Shown: positions 18,838 through 27,687 of the stretch, piece after piece | How the letters are laid out: each line of letters begins with the position of its first letter | Numbering within the stretch: the stretch's first letter is position 1 | DNA from: Halodesulfovibrio sp. MK-HDV | Lineage (GTDB): Bacteria > Desulfobacterota > Desulfovibrionia > Desulfovibrionales > Desulfovibrionaceae | Assembly: GCF_009914765.1 (NCBI RefSeq) | Contig: NZ_WYDS01000009.1 | Location: 91,688-155,687 of the forward strand | Length of the DNA: 64,000 bases | Direction: 5' to 3' | Program-made: the position numbers and the translations under genes | Notes under the pieces: generated by a model | Told to the model about the DNA's origin: nothing | What the model saw: the letters and a program-made list of their open reading frames with translations, nothing else | Database searches by the model: none

Positions 18838-20382
18838 CTAATCCATTTCCAGATTAAGAAGACCGAAGTACAGTGCTTCTTTAAGTTCTGCCTGATTGAA
18901 CTGAGCATCCCAAAGGATAGGACGCTGACCCTTCCAGCGTTTGGAAAGGAACTCGCGCAGACTGTCCACACCATCACGGCCTTCGAAAAGGTCACGATCA
19001 TACATGTGCGCAGCAATACGCGCACCACAGAATGCGCCCTGACAAGACCCTTTACCTACACGGCTACGCAGACCAACCGCCTGAATACGCGGCTTTTCGT
19101 CTGGACCGAAGGAATCAAGGATAGCGTCAACAGCACTCTTAGGTACAATTTCACATTCACAAAGGAGGTGGTCATCAGAATTATGGCGACGCATCCACTC
19201 ACGCTTGGTGAGAATGGAAGGCTCCGCCCATTCTGTCTGAACATAATCAGGGAGAACAGTACCGCGGGTGAGACAAGGGGCATCAACCTTAAGTCGGTTA
19301 CAGACAAGGTCAGCGCACCGCTCTGCCATAAGGCGGTAGGTAGTAAGTTTACCACCGGTGATGGTGATAAAGTTATCAAGGCTTTCAGATTCGTGATCAA
19401 TCAGTGCGTAGCCACGGCTTGCGGCACGGTCACTGGAAGATTCACCAAGCTGAACCAGCGGGCGAACGCCAGCATATGCACGAACGTAACGACAGGTATC
19501 TAAGGCAGGTACCATCTGGGCGCCCTGGTCGATGTTGCGGTTGATCTCTTCGATGGACGGAGCCACGTTATCAAGATCTTCAACACGAACAGAAGTGGTA
19601 CCTAATATAGAGACCGTGCCGCCAGGAACGAGAATATCGCCGTCTCCCGGAGGACGCAGTCGGTTAATCACACGATGGTTCAGTCGAGAAAGGGTTACTA
19701 GCAGGCTACCTTTTGCATATGTCATGCGAATGTTAGCACCTGCCATTTCTGCGACGTTAGCTGCCCATGCTCCGGTTGCGTTAATAAACTGATCAGCTTC
19801 GATAACAGACTTTTTACCGGTGCGGGTATTAACCACGCGGGCGCCGGTAATTGTGTCGCCATCTTTGCTAAAACCAAGCAGTTTCATGTAACGCTTATAC
19901 ACACCCCCGTGTGCTTCAGCGTCTGCAACGTTCTCAAGGGAAAGCTTGAACGGATCAATTGATGCATCTTCAACTTCATAAGCTGCTATTACATCAGGGT
20001 TAAGGTTAGGCTCGAGTTTTAAGGCCTCTTCAGGGCTAATTTCCCTGCACGGCACTCCAGCTTTCTCACAGTTAATAGGGAACTGTTTGACATATGCTTC
20101 ATCATCGCCTTTCACTGCTACAAACAAACCGCCTGTATTTTCAATGCAGTGAGGAGCAAATTCTTTGATGATGTCCCCTTCAACCTTACACTCATTTGCA
20201 GAATGCGGGTCAGTGGTCACATAACGGGCACCACTGTGGAGCAAACCGTGGTTGCCGCCGGAAGCTCCGGCGTTCACGTCGCGTTGCTCAATAAGCATGC
20301 ATTCTACGCCCCGAAGGGCTAAGTCTCTAAAAATACCGGTACCTGTTGCACCTGCACCGATAATAAGTACTTGAGTCTGCAA
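18838..20382 (-). CDS. glpA: anaerobic glycerol-3-phosphate dehydrogenase subunit A
   Basis: FAD-dependent catalytic subunit that oxidises sn-glycerol 3-phosphate to dihydroxyacetone phosphate. 514 residues: a DAO-type FAD domain with VLIIGAGATGTGIFRDLALRG at the N-terminus, and a C-terminal BFD-like [2Fe-2S] domain with CECE near 405 and CQGAFCG near 445. These cysteines distinguish GlpA from aerobic GlpD. Translation probably starts at TTG (20382), with GGAGG five bases upstream. It heads the glpA-glpB-glpK operon; a TATAAT-like -10 box lies at 20415-20420 on the minus strand without a good -35. Confidence 0.95.
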   Translation of the reverse strand: MQTQVLIIGAGATGTGIFRDLALRGVECMLIEQRDVNAGASGGNHGLLHSGARYVTTDPHSANECKVEGDIIKEFAPHCIENTGGLFVAVKGDDEAYVKQFPINCEKAGVPCREISPEEALKLEPNLNPDVIAAYEVEDASIDPFKLSLENVADAEAHGGVYKRYMKLLGFSKDGDTITGARVVNTRTGKKSVIEADQFINATGAWAANVAEMAGANIRMTYAKGSLLVTLSRLNHRVINRLRPPGDGDILVPGGTVSILGTTSVRVEDLDNVAPSIEEINRNIDQGAQMVPALDTCRYVRAYAGVRPLVQLGESSSDRAASRGYALIDHESESLDNFITITGGKLTTYRLMAERCADLVCNRLKVDAPCLTRGTVLPDYVQTEWAEPSILTKREWMRRHNSDDHLLCECEIVPKSAVDAILDSFGPDEKPRIQAVGLRSRVGKGSCQGAFCGARIAAHMYDRDLFEGRDGVDSLREFLSKRWKGQRPILWDAQFNQAELKEALYFGLLNLEMD

Positions 20383-20783
20383 AAAAACCTCCAGACATCA
20401 TGTATCACTAAACGATTATAACAACATAAACCAATGCAAAGAGTAGTACCCTTTGCTAACTGACGGCACAAATACAATTGTCTACCGTACAGTCTCACAT
20501 TGAAACTAGCCGAACTATCACAGATATAAGACAGCGCAAAAAACATTTTGTCAGCCAGTATTAAGCCTACAAAACAGTAAAAAACACCCCTCGACTAGTA
20601 TCGACTATATGTATGCAATTGAACCTATAATGTCCAGTCTGACTATCCATCCCCCAAAACTCTAAGGAACCTAGAAAGTAGTTTTTTAGGTTAGCGAACA
20701 CCGTTCACCTTGCTTAAATGACATTTGTCACTTATAGGTGATTGGCTAATGCGCTTTTTATAAGGCCGCTTAAGGAGATAAGC
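20383..20783. promoter_or_regulatory. divergent intergenic control region glpA / DAK2 gene
   Basis: 400 bases that must carry both promoters. It contains TATAAT for the glp side (20415-20420) and the inverted repeat TGAC-ATTT-GTCA at 20719-20730, about 55 bases before the TTG start of the DAK2 gene. No classical GlpR operator was recognised. Confidence 0.4.
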
Positions 20784-22118
20784 TTGAAGTCATCAACGAC
20801 AAGAATTCAATATTTAGACGGTATTCGCTTCAAACGAGTTATCAACGCTGCAGCGAAGCGTCTCATTGAAAAACATGGTCATCTTAACGACATTAATGTC
20901 TTCCCCGTACCAGACGGAGACACCGGCAGTAACATGGCCGGTACTATGGATAATGTTGTTAAAAAATCTGCCAACGCACTTGACCAGTCAATCGGCAAAA
21001 TGAGTGAAGTTATTGCGGAGAGCGCCCTTCTAGGTGCCCGTGGTAACTCCGGTGTTATTCTTGCTCAATTCCTTTGCGGTTTTTCTGAAGGTGTAAAAGG
21101 TCTACAACGAGTCACGCTCAAAGACTTTTCCGATGCTGCTTCCAATGCATCACAGCGTGCTCTTGAAGCTATATCCGAACCTAAAGAAGGAACTATCCTT
21201 ACTGTTATTCGTGACTGGTCTGATCACCTGTCTGCGAATCATCAGAACTACAACAACTTTCACGATCTGTTGTACGATTCTCTCGAACATGCGAAAGTAT
21301 CTGTACGTGCCACAAAAGAAAAACTTGCTGCACTGAAAGCTGCTGACGTAGTTGATGCTGGCGCTCTTGGTTTTGTATATCTACTCGAAGGCATTGTAGA
21401 ATTTACAGAACGCGGCAACTTGAACAGACAGGAAGAACAAAGCATTATTCCTGAACCTTCAGGAGCCGTACACGACCGTGTCGCTGTTGACAGCCTTACA
21501 TTCTCTTTCTGTACAGAATGTATGATTTCCGGTGAAGATATTGACCGCGATGCTCTTCGCGAAGAAATTGGTGCACTTGGCGACTCACTAGTTGTTGCAG
21601 GTACATCTGCTAAAATTCGTGTGCATGTACATACGAATGAGCCTGAAACCGTTTTCGAAATTGCTGAAAAATACGGCGAAGTCTCTCATCATAAGAAAGA
21701 AGATATGCTCGAGCAGCATAGAAATCTTCTTGCCGCCAAAGAGCAACGTACCGGCATTCTTACTGACTCAACCTGCGATCTACCAGACGAGTTACTAAAA
21801 AAATATGACATCCGTGTCGCACCGCTTAAGCTGTACATGGATGACAAAGAAATGCTGGATAAAGTGGATGTATCCACTGAAGAATTTAACAAAATGCTTC
21901 CGGATTCCAAGTCTGTAAAAACATCACAGCCGTCTCCGGGACATTACAAAGCACTCTACAAAGACCTTAACGAGAGCTATGAAGAAGTTGTGGCATTCGC
22001 CATTCCGAAGCACGTCTCATTAAGCTGCTCAAAAAACGTGTTCACGGTAAAACGAATCTTCGCTTTGCCATCACTCATGTTGAAGCACCGGAAAAGGCAA
22101 AACGCCTTGCTGCTATGA
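20784..22118 (+). CDS. DAK2-DegV fusion (FakA/FakB-like), truncated by deletion and frameshift
   Basis: Starts at TTG 20784 with AAGGAG six bases upstream. Residues about 1-200 form a DAK2 (dihydroxyacetone-kinase L-like) domain: FPVPDGDTGSNMAGTM holds the Mg-ATP aspartates and ALLGARGNSGVILAQF follows. A FakA-type middle region continues to about 325. Residues from about 330 start a DegV/FakB lipid-binding domain (ILTDSTCDLPDELLKKY, then KTSQPSPGHY). After AFAIPKHVS the sequence changes to an unrelated frame and stops at 22118, while the true DegV C-terminus is found in another frame just downstream. The DAK2 part looks intact and may still work as a fatty-acid-kinase component. It is divergent from the glp operon, so a role in glycerolipid use is only a guess. 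Confidence 0.75.
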   Translation: MKSSTTRIQYLDGIRFKRVINAAAKRLIEKHGHLNDINVFPVPDGDTGSNMAGTMDNVVKKSANALDQSIGKMSEVIAESALLGARGNSGVILAQFLCGFSEGVKGLQRVTLKDFSDAASNASQRALEAISEPKEGTILTVIRDWSDHLSANHQNYNNFHDLLYDSLEHAKVSVRATKEKLAALKAADVVDAGALGFVYLLEGIVEFTERGNLNRQEEQSIIPEPSGAVHDRVAVDSLTFSFCTECMISGEDIDRDALREEIGALGDSLVVAGTSAKIRVHVHTNEPETVFEIAEKYGEVSHHKKEDMLEQHRNLLAAKEQRTGILTDSTCDLPDELLKKYDIRVAPLKLYMDDKEMLDKVDVSTEEFNKMLPDSKSVKTSQPSPGHYKALYKDLNESYEEVVAFAIPKHVSLSCSKNVFTVKRIFALPSLMLKHRKRQNALLL

Positions 22119-22228
22119 TCAAAAAAGAATTTCATTCCGACATCGAATTTGTACTACAAGCATCTCCAGTTCTTGGCTGCTATAGTGGGCCGGGAGCATG
22201 TGGGGTATCAGTATTATGTGATTCCTAA
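22022..22228 (+). pseudogene. orphaned C-terminal fragment of the DegV domain
   Basis: Reading the +2 frame from 22022 to the TAA at 22226-22228 gives a 68-residue segment with KLLKKRVHGKTNLRF, THVEAPEKAKRLAAMI and a C-terminus containing GCYSGPGACGVSV, which corresponds to the end of DegV proteins (the H/Y-x-GPGALG pattern). Compared with a usual DegV domain of about 280 residues, only about 85 plus 68 remain, so about 125 residues (roughly 375 bases) are missing between AFAIPKHVS and this fragment, together with a frame change. Confidence 0.75.
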
Positions 22229-22250
22229 TCACCACTAGATAAAACACACC

Positions 22251-22286
22251 AAAAAAGCCGCTTAGTTTTCTAAGCGGCTTTTCTTA
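22251..22286. terminator. bidirectional terminator after the DAK2-DegV gene
   Basis: AAGCCGCTTAG / CTAAGCGGCTT stem with an A run before and a T run after, between convergent genes. Confidence 0.88.
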
Positions 22287-22350
22287 TGTCAAATCGTATT
22301 CAGCAAAATCAAACAGTACGATACAAGTCCCTACTAGCCAGCGCAAAATA

Positions 22351-23010
22351 TTACACTGAGCAGCGTATTCTGTCATACGCTTCACCAACAAGTCCAAGCC
22401 CGCCTTGAATATTTACTTTGAGCAAAGAAGTAAGAACCTCAGCATCCTTTTCACGTAGTGCCTTTATGATTCTCGCATGTTCTTCATTAAAGCGTACGCA
22501 GTCATTAGCTTTGTACTGATATAAGCTTAAGAACATCTCGATAAACTCCAGAAGTTTTTCAAGAATTGAATACAAGTGAGATAACTCAGCCCTACCTGCA
22601 ATATACAGATGAAACTGACGATCTAACGCAAAGAAACCTTCATTGGTGGATTTCAGTTTAACCATCTGCGCGTGCAATTCCTCAAGCTCTTGAAAATCTA
22701 CTTCATTCATATTTTCCATTGCAATGAGAGCTAGCTCAATTTCAATGTCGGCACGCATCTTATATATATACTCAATCTCTTTTTGCTTCGGTGGACTTGC
22801 AACGACTGCCCCTTTGTAAGGCACATTCCGAACAAGACCAGACCGGTCAAGGCGGAGCAAAGCTTCCCTGAGTGCTCCACGGCCTATCTGCAGTTCTGCC
22901 TCCAGATCTGCAAGTACAAGCCGTGTTCCGGGCAATTTTTTTCCTGACAATATTAAATCGCGAATTTTTTCATACGCTTTCAGATACTTCATATTTTCTG
23001 ATTTCTTCAA
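22351..23010 (-). CDS. GntR/FadR-type transcription regulator
   Basis: 219 residues. A winged-helix GntR domain (about 8-75, with LADLEAELQIGRGALREALLRLDRSGLV) precedes an all-helical FCD ligand-binding domain (about 85-205) that usually binds carboxylates through a metal held by Asp and His residues (ALDRQFHLYI, EEHARIIKALREKD). The probable start is TTG 23010 with GAGAGGG upstream; ATG 22992 is the alternative. It is divergent from the dehydrogenase/aminotransferase/TRAP genes, and a perfect 26-base palindrome lies between them, so it is very likely the local regulator, releasing the operator when the transported substrate or a product is present. Confidence 0.9.
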   Translation of the reverse strand: MKKSENMKYLKAYEKIRDLILSGKKLPGTRLVLADLEAELQIGRGALREALLRLDRSGLVRNVPYKGAVVASPPKQKEIEYIYKMRADIEIELALIAMENMNEVDFQELEELHAQMVKLKSTNEGFFALDRQFHLYIAGRAELSHLYSILEKLLEFIEMFLSLYQYKANDCVRFNEEHARIIKALREKDAEVLTSLLKVNIQGGLGLVGEAYDRIRCSV

Positions 23011-23230
23011 GAGGCCCTCTCTTTATATGAAAGCACAACGAGTACCCCCTCGTCACGCAAACACCATTCTACACAGTTCGATAACGATCAAAACAACAAT
23101 TCGTATCTCTTTCTCACTAGATCGCCCGATCAAATAGCCCAATTTTCTTCGACGGGACTATGTAGCCTTTTTTACACAAGATCAATACTAAAAAACACGC
23201 AGCATATTATTTATGTATTATTTTATGAAA

Positions 23231-23256
23231 GATTTTATGAAATATTTCATAAAATC
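23231..23256. promoter_or_regulatory. perfect 26-base palindrome, probable GntR operator
   Basis: The half-site GATTTTATGAAAT is followed directly by its exact reverse complement. A further TTTTATGAAA half-site lies at 23221-23230. TTGACG (23257-23262), a candidate -35 box for the downstream operon, touches the palindrome, so a bound repressor would block RNA polymerase. Confidence 0.7.
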
Positions 23257-23347
23257 TTGACGTATGAAAAAACTCCACTTAGTGTCCTCTTCAACACGTT
23301 GCATTTATGCCGCATTTCAACATGCACTAACCACTTTTGGAGTTCAT

Positions 23348-24658
23348 ATGGAATTTATCAAAAAGGCTCAAAAAACAGCTGAATCAAACAGTCAAAAAAC
23401 ACGTGAAATTGTAAAAAATATTTTAGACGACGTTGATGCTAGAGGCGAACAAGCTGTTCGCGAATTGGCAAAGAAATTTGATGGATGGGAAGGCGATTTC
23501 ATTTTGAGTGATGAAAAAAAAGAACGTCTCATCAGCACTCTTTCTCAACGCAAAAAGGATGATATTCAATTCGCTCACGAGCAAGTTTCAAAATTTGCTT
23601 TGGCGCAGCGCGAAAGCCTAAAAGCATTTGAAGTAGAAACCCGCCCCGGCGTTCGGCTCGGACAGCGAATCACACCTATGGATGTTGCTGGTTGTTATGT
23701 ACCGGGGGGACGTTTTGCCCATGCATGTTCTGCAGTAATGAGTGTTGCCACTGCTAAAGCAGCAGGAGTTCCATTCGTTATCGCGTGTTCCCCACCACGA
23801 GGTGAAAGCATTGATCCGGCAGTGGCATATGCCATGGATATTTCCGGTGCAGACATCATTCTAGAAATGGGAGGAGTTCAGGCAATCGCGACAATGGCTA
23901 ACGGTCTTTTCACCAACCGCCCTGCCAATATACTTGTTGGTCCGGGTAACGGATTTGTTGCAGAAGCAAAAGCCATGCTTGCAGGCTCTGGAAAATGCGG
24001 CATTGATGTTTTTGCAGGTCCTACTGAATCTGCAATTATCGCAGATAAAACAGCTGATCCTATAACTCTTGCAATTGACCTCGTATCACAGGCTGAACAC
24101 GGATACGATTCACCGGTATGGCTCTATACTGATAGCCGCATAGTTGCAGAGCAAGTTCTGACACTCATGCCGAAAATTATTGCTCAGCATCCAGATCCAG
24201 ACGTTGCAGGCTCCGCATGGCGCGACTATGGAGAGATTATTTTATGCAAGGATCGCGAAGAACTCTGCAAAGTGAATGATGAATATGCTGCAGAGCATGT
24301 ACAGGTTATTGCAGAAGATCTCGACTGGTGGCTCGACAACCTCATGTCTTACGGCTCTCTCTTCCTCGGGGAAGGCAGTACGGTAGCCCACGGCGACAAA
24401 TGCTCCGGCACAAACCACATCCTCCCGACCAAAAAAGCTGCTCACTTTAGCGGGGGCTTGAACGTACATAAATTTTTGAAAATTTTGACATATCAAGAGC
24501 TTGATAAAGAAGCGAACAAAACTTTCAGTGCAATCGCTTCACGTCTTTGCCGCGTGGAAGGTATGGAAGGGCACGCAAGAGCTTGTGACTGGCGCTTAGA
24601 AAAATATTTCCCTAATGAAGAGTGGGACTTTGAAGTCTACAAACACAAATTAGACTAG
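23348..24658 (+). CDS. HisD-family dehydrogenase, HpsN (sulfopropanediol dehydrogenase)-like
   Basis: NAD-dependent, zinc-binding alcohol dehydrogenase of the histidinol dehydrogenase superfamily; such enzymes take a primary alcohol through the aldehyde to the acid. The start is ATG 23348 with GGAG six bases upstream (436 residues). Visible features are GCYVPGGRFAH, the zinc ligands Gln and His in SQAEHGYD, the catalytic Glu-His in AAEHVQV, the Asp in GDKCSGTNHILPT, and the last ligand in EGHARAC. The C-terminal GGLNVHKFLKILTYQ differs from true HisD (which has S-x-L-S-V-D-D-F) and resembles HpsN, which oxidises 2,3-dihydroxypropane-1-sulfonate. It sits with a TRAP transporter and a GntR regulator, not with his genes, so a catabolic role is likely. 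The exact substrate is unknown. Confidence 0.82.
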   Translation: MEFIKKAQKTAESNSQKTREIVKNILDDVDARGEQAVRELAKKFDGWEGDFILSDEKKERLISTLSQRKKDDIQFAHEQVSKFALAQRESLKAFEVETRPGVRLGQRITPMDVAGCYVPGGRFAHACSAVMSVATAKAAGVPFVIACSPPRGESIDPAVAYAMDISGADIILEMGGVQAIATMANGLFTNRPANILVGPGNGFVAEAKAMLAGSGKCGIDVFAGPTESAIIADKTADPITLAIDLVSQAEHGYDSPVWLYTDSRIVAEQVLTLMPKIIAQHPDPDVAGSAWRDYGEIILCKDREELCKVNDEYAAEHVQVIAEDLDWWLDNLMSYGSLFLGEGSTVAHGDKCSGTNHILPTKKAAHFSGGLNVHKFLKILTYQELDKEANKTFSAIASRLCRVEGMEGHARACDWRLEKYFPNEEWDFEVYKHKLD

Positions 24659-24688
24659 TCTTTCAAATCTTCTGAAAAGGAAATTTCT

Positions 24689-25885
24689 ATGACAAAAGTA
24701 TTCACAAAAGATTTTACACTGCAAGAAGCAATTCCTGAAGAAAGTATTGAAAACGCTATTGCCGTAATGCGCAGCGGAAAATTGCATCGCTACAATGTTG
24801 CAGAGGGCGAAAAAGGTGAAACCGCTCTTCTTGAAGAAGAGTTTGCACAATATATAGGCAAAAAATATTGCCTTGCATGCTCTTCGTGCGGAGCAGCTCT
24901 CTATCTTGCGCTGAAAGGACTTGGAGTTGCGGCAGGAGACAAGGTACTTTGCAATGCTTATACACTTGCTCCTGTTCCCGGTGCCATTGAAAATGCCGGC
25001 GCTAAAATTGAACTCGTAGAAATAACAGATGATTATACGATTGATTTGAAAGATCTGGAGCGTAAAGCTGCTGACTCAAAATCAAAATGGTTCATGCTGT
25101 CTCATATGCGCGGGCATATCGCAAATATGGATAGAATCATGGAAATCTGCCGCAAGTACGATCTCAAACTCATTGAAGACTGTGCACACACAATGGGCGG
25201 CACATGGGATGGCATCAAAAGTGGGTCTCTGGGACATGTAGCCTGCTACAGTTCACAAACCTACAAGCATATCAACTCCGGCGAAGGCGGACTTCTCGTA
25301 ACAGACGACGAGCAACTTATCGCCCGCGCTATTATCCATTCTGGCTCATACATGCTGTATGAAAAACATACTGCCCGTCCTGACATGGAAGTATTTGAAT
25401 CCATTAAAAAGATGGTTCCAAATTACAGCTCACGTATGGACAACCTGCGAGCAGCCATTCTTCGCCCGCAAATTCGCACCTTGGATGCCCAATGCGAACG
25501 CTGGAACACGCTCTACAGCGCCTTTGAGTCAGGGTTATCCAACATTGACGGTCTATCCTGTCCTACCCGAGACCCGCGTGAATATTACGTGGGAAGCTCA
25601 ATTCAATTTAGCATTCCTTCTGCATCTGGTGATCAGATTCAGAAATTTCTTTCAGAAAACGAAAAACGAGGCGTCCAGATCAAATGGTTCGGAAGCGTTG
25701 AGCCTGTCGGCTTTACAAGCGCATACCATAGCTGGCGGTACTTTGGTGCCCTTCCGGAACTTCCGGAAACAAACCGTATCCTCGCTACAACATTTGATAT
25801 CCGCGTTCCACTTACCTTTAATACAGACGATTGTGCATTAATCACGGAGATTATCCGTGAAGTGTATACCAAAATTTTCGGATAA
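24689..25885 (+). CDS. DegT/DnrJ/EryC1/StrS-type PLP aminotransferase
   Basis: 398-residue fold-type-I PLP enzyme. It has SSCGAALYLALKGLGVAAGDKV (cofactor phosphate loop), LIEDCAHTMGG with the Asp that contacts the pyridine nitrogen, and SSQTYKHINSGEGG with the Schiff-base Lys followed by the GEGG signature of the DegT family. Members usually transaminate nucleotide-sugar keto or aldehyde groups. Here there are no sugar-nucleotide genes nearby; the gene lies 30 bases after the HisD/HpsN-like gene with an AAAGGA site, so it probably acts on the same small substrate, adding or removing an amino group. Its role in catabolism is inferred from context. Confidence 0.85.
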   Translation: MTKVFTKDFTLQEAIPEESIENAIAVMRSGKLHRYNVAEGEKGETALLEEEFAQYIGKKYCLACSSCGAALYLALKGLGVAAGDKVLCNAYTLAPVPGAIENAGAKIELVEITDDYTIDLKDLERKAADSKSKWFMLSHMRGHIANMDRIMEICRKYDLKLIEDCAHTMGGTWDGIKSGSLGHVACYSSQTYKHINSGEGGLLVTDDEQLIARAIIHSGSYMLYEKHTARPDMEVFESIKKMVPNYSSRMDNLRAAILRPQIRTLDAQCERWNTLYSAFESGLSNIDGLSCPTRDPREYYVGSSIQFSIPSASGDQIQKFLSENEKRGVQIKWFGSVEPVGFTSAYHSWRYFGALPELPETNRILATTFDIRVPLTFNTDDCALITEIIREVYTKIFG

Positions 25886-26082
25886 ATCCGGAGCGACTGA
25901 GGCACTAAAATCCCGTCTCTATAACAATTTAACGTAATGTTTTTTGGTACTTGAGTATCTTTCTATCATTTCACTTCTGTTCATCAAGAGTGCTACCAAC
26001 ACTGGCATAAACAGAAGCCGTAGAAGATAAGTATTCGATTTATATGAGGTTTAAATTAACTATGTAATTTGGAGGAGAATCG

Positions 26083-27078
26083 ATGAAAAAATTTTTAACT
26101 CTCGCACTGATAATCAGCATGTGTACTTTCTTCAGCTTTGCGGATGCATCCGCCAAGCAGGTACTTAAGCTCGGCATGGGAGACCCGATTGATTCAGATC
26201 AGGGCGCACTTGCCACTCGATTCAAGGAAATCCTTGAAGGTCTCTCCAATGGTGAAATTCAGGTAGATTTATTTCCAAACGGAGCCATCGGAACCGAAAC
26301 AGAAATGCTACAGAACGCCCGTGCAGGCACACTGGATTTCGCCATTATCGGTATCGGCAACGCAGTACCGTTTGTTAGAGAGCTTGGCACGCTAACTATG
26401 CCGTACCTTATTGAGAACTCGTATGATGCTGTAAAAGTTACTACTGGTAAACTTGGCAAATTCTGGAACACAGTAGCCAGCGAAAAAGGCGGTTTCCGCA
26501 TTGTTGGCTGGACATATTCCAACTTCCGCCATCTCACAAACTCAGTACGCCCAGTTACATCACTTAAAGATGTTAAAGGGTTAAAAATTCGTATTCCACA
26601 AAACAACATTATCCTTTCCACACTCAAGGCATGGGACGCTAACCCAGTTCCAATGGCTTGGTCTGAAACATTCACTGCATTACAGCAGGGTGTGGTTGAC
26701 GGACAGGATAACCCTTACATTGTTAACTACACCTCAAAGTTTCATGAAGTACAAACTCACTTAACTGAAATCCATTACCAATATTCCTTGCAACCACTTA
26801 TTATGGGTACAGTAACCTTAGATAAGTTCTCCCCTGAAATGCGTGACATGGTGCTACGCGCGGGTATTGAAGCACAACAGTACTGTATTCTCTTCCAGAC
26901 TTTGGAAGCTGAAAAAGCCAAACAGGCCATGCAGGCTAACGGTGTAAAGGTGAGCTACCTTACCGATGAAGACGAATGGAGAAAGAAGGCTGTCGAAAAT
27001 GTATGGCCACAATTCTACGACTTCATCGGCGGCAAACAAAACCTCGATCTCGTTCTGAAGGCACTGGGTAAATCGTAA
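26083..27078 (+). CDS. dctP: TRAP transporter substrate-binding protein
   Basis: 331 residues with a 24-residue signal peptide ending ADASA, so it is periplasmic. It belongs to the DctP family: GTETEMLQNARAGTLDF and the ligand-binding region NNIILSTLKAWDANPVPMAW with ALQQGVVDGQDNP are the usual signatures. The Arg in GLKIRIPQN is the residue that pairs with the substrate carboxylate (or other acid group) in the family. GGAGG precedes the ATG. It forms the secondary transporter with DctQ and DctM encoded next; the cluster around it suggests an organic-acid or sulfonate-like ligand, which the sequence alone cannot fix. Confidence 0.93.
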   Translation: MKKFLTLALIISMCTFFSFADASAKQVLKLGMGDPIDSDQGALATRFKEILEGLSNGEIQVDLFPNGAIGTETEMLQNARAGTLDFAIIGIGNAVPFVRELGTLTMPYLIENSYDAVKVTTGKLGKFWNTVASEKGGFRIVGWTYSNFRHLTNSVRPVTSLKDVKGLKIRIPQNNIILSTLKAWDANPVPMAWSETFTALQQGVVDGQDNPYIVNYTSKFHEVQTHLTEIHYQYSLQPLIMGTVTLDKFSPEMRDMVLRAGIEAQQYCILFQTLEAEKAKQAMQANGVKVSYLTDEDEWRKKAVENVWPQFYDFIGGKQNLDLVLKALGKS

Positions 27079-27135
27079 TTTGTGTTGAAGAGGGAGGTGG
27101 TAACATCTCCCTCGTTTCAAGAGAGGGGACCATAT

Positions 27136-27678
27136 ATGAAGATAAAGCAAATTCTCCACATTGCTGACAACGTGGAAAGCATTTTATGCCAATGTCTCTT
27201 AAGCTTTTTTGTAGTAGTTCTTTTTTCGCAGATCATGCTACGCATGTGTTTTAACTACGTTCTTCCATGGAGTGAAGAAATTTCACGCTTCACATTTGTC
27301 TGGTTTGTATTCTTAGGTGCTGCCTATGCCGCACGATTAAATGCGCACAACAGGGTTTTAATTCAATTCAAATTGTTCCCCCCTATTGTGCAGAATATCT
27401 CTACTCTGTTTGCTGACCTTATTTGGATTGTTTTCAACATAGTCATGGTTATTAAAAGCGCTGAAGTTATTCAGCAGCTTACAAAATACACTTACTACTC
27501 TCCTGCATTAGGAGTCTCCATGGCATATGTTTACTGGATTTTTCCTATCAGCTTCTCACTTATGACCATACGTATCATTCAAGTTAACTACATTAAGTAC
27601 ATCTTGAAGCAAGAAATCGTAGATGTAGATAAAGTAGATATCAACGACCACACTTCTTTAACAGAATCTGAAGGATAG
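27136..27678 (+). CDS. dctQ: TRAP transporter small membrane subunit
   Basis: 180 residues from ATG 27136, preceded by GAGAGGGG; the longer frame from 27082 lacks a site and overlaps non-coding-looking sequence. Four hydrophobic helices are visible (about 15-35, 45-65, 85-108, 128-150), with WSEEISRFTFVWFVFLGAA, the conserved W-x-E-E-x-x-R motif of DctQ. It pairs with the large subunit DctM, whose gene begins nine bases later. Confidence 0.9.
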   Translation: MKIKQILHIADNVESILCQCLLSFFVVVLFSQIMLRMCFNYVLPWSEEISRFTFVWFVFLGAAYAARLNAHNRVLIQFKLFPPIVQNISTLFADLIWIVFNIVMVIKSAEVIQQLTKYTYYSPALGVSMAYVYWIFPISFSLMTIRIIQVNYIKYILKQEIVDVDKVDINDHTSLTESEG

Positions 27679-27687
27679 GAGTTTAAA

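Noticed and set aside
23264..23347. N-terminal extension of the HpsN-like protein
   Set aside because: The 28 extra residues do not align with the family, and the GGAG site lies directly before the internal ATG at 23348.
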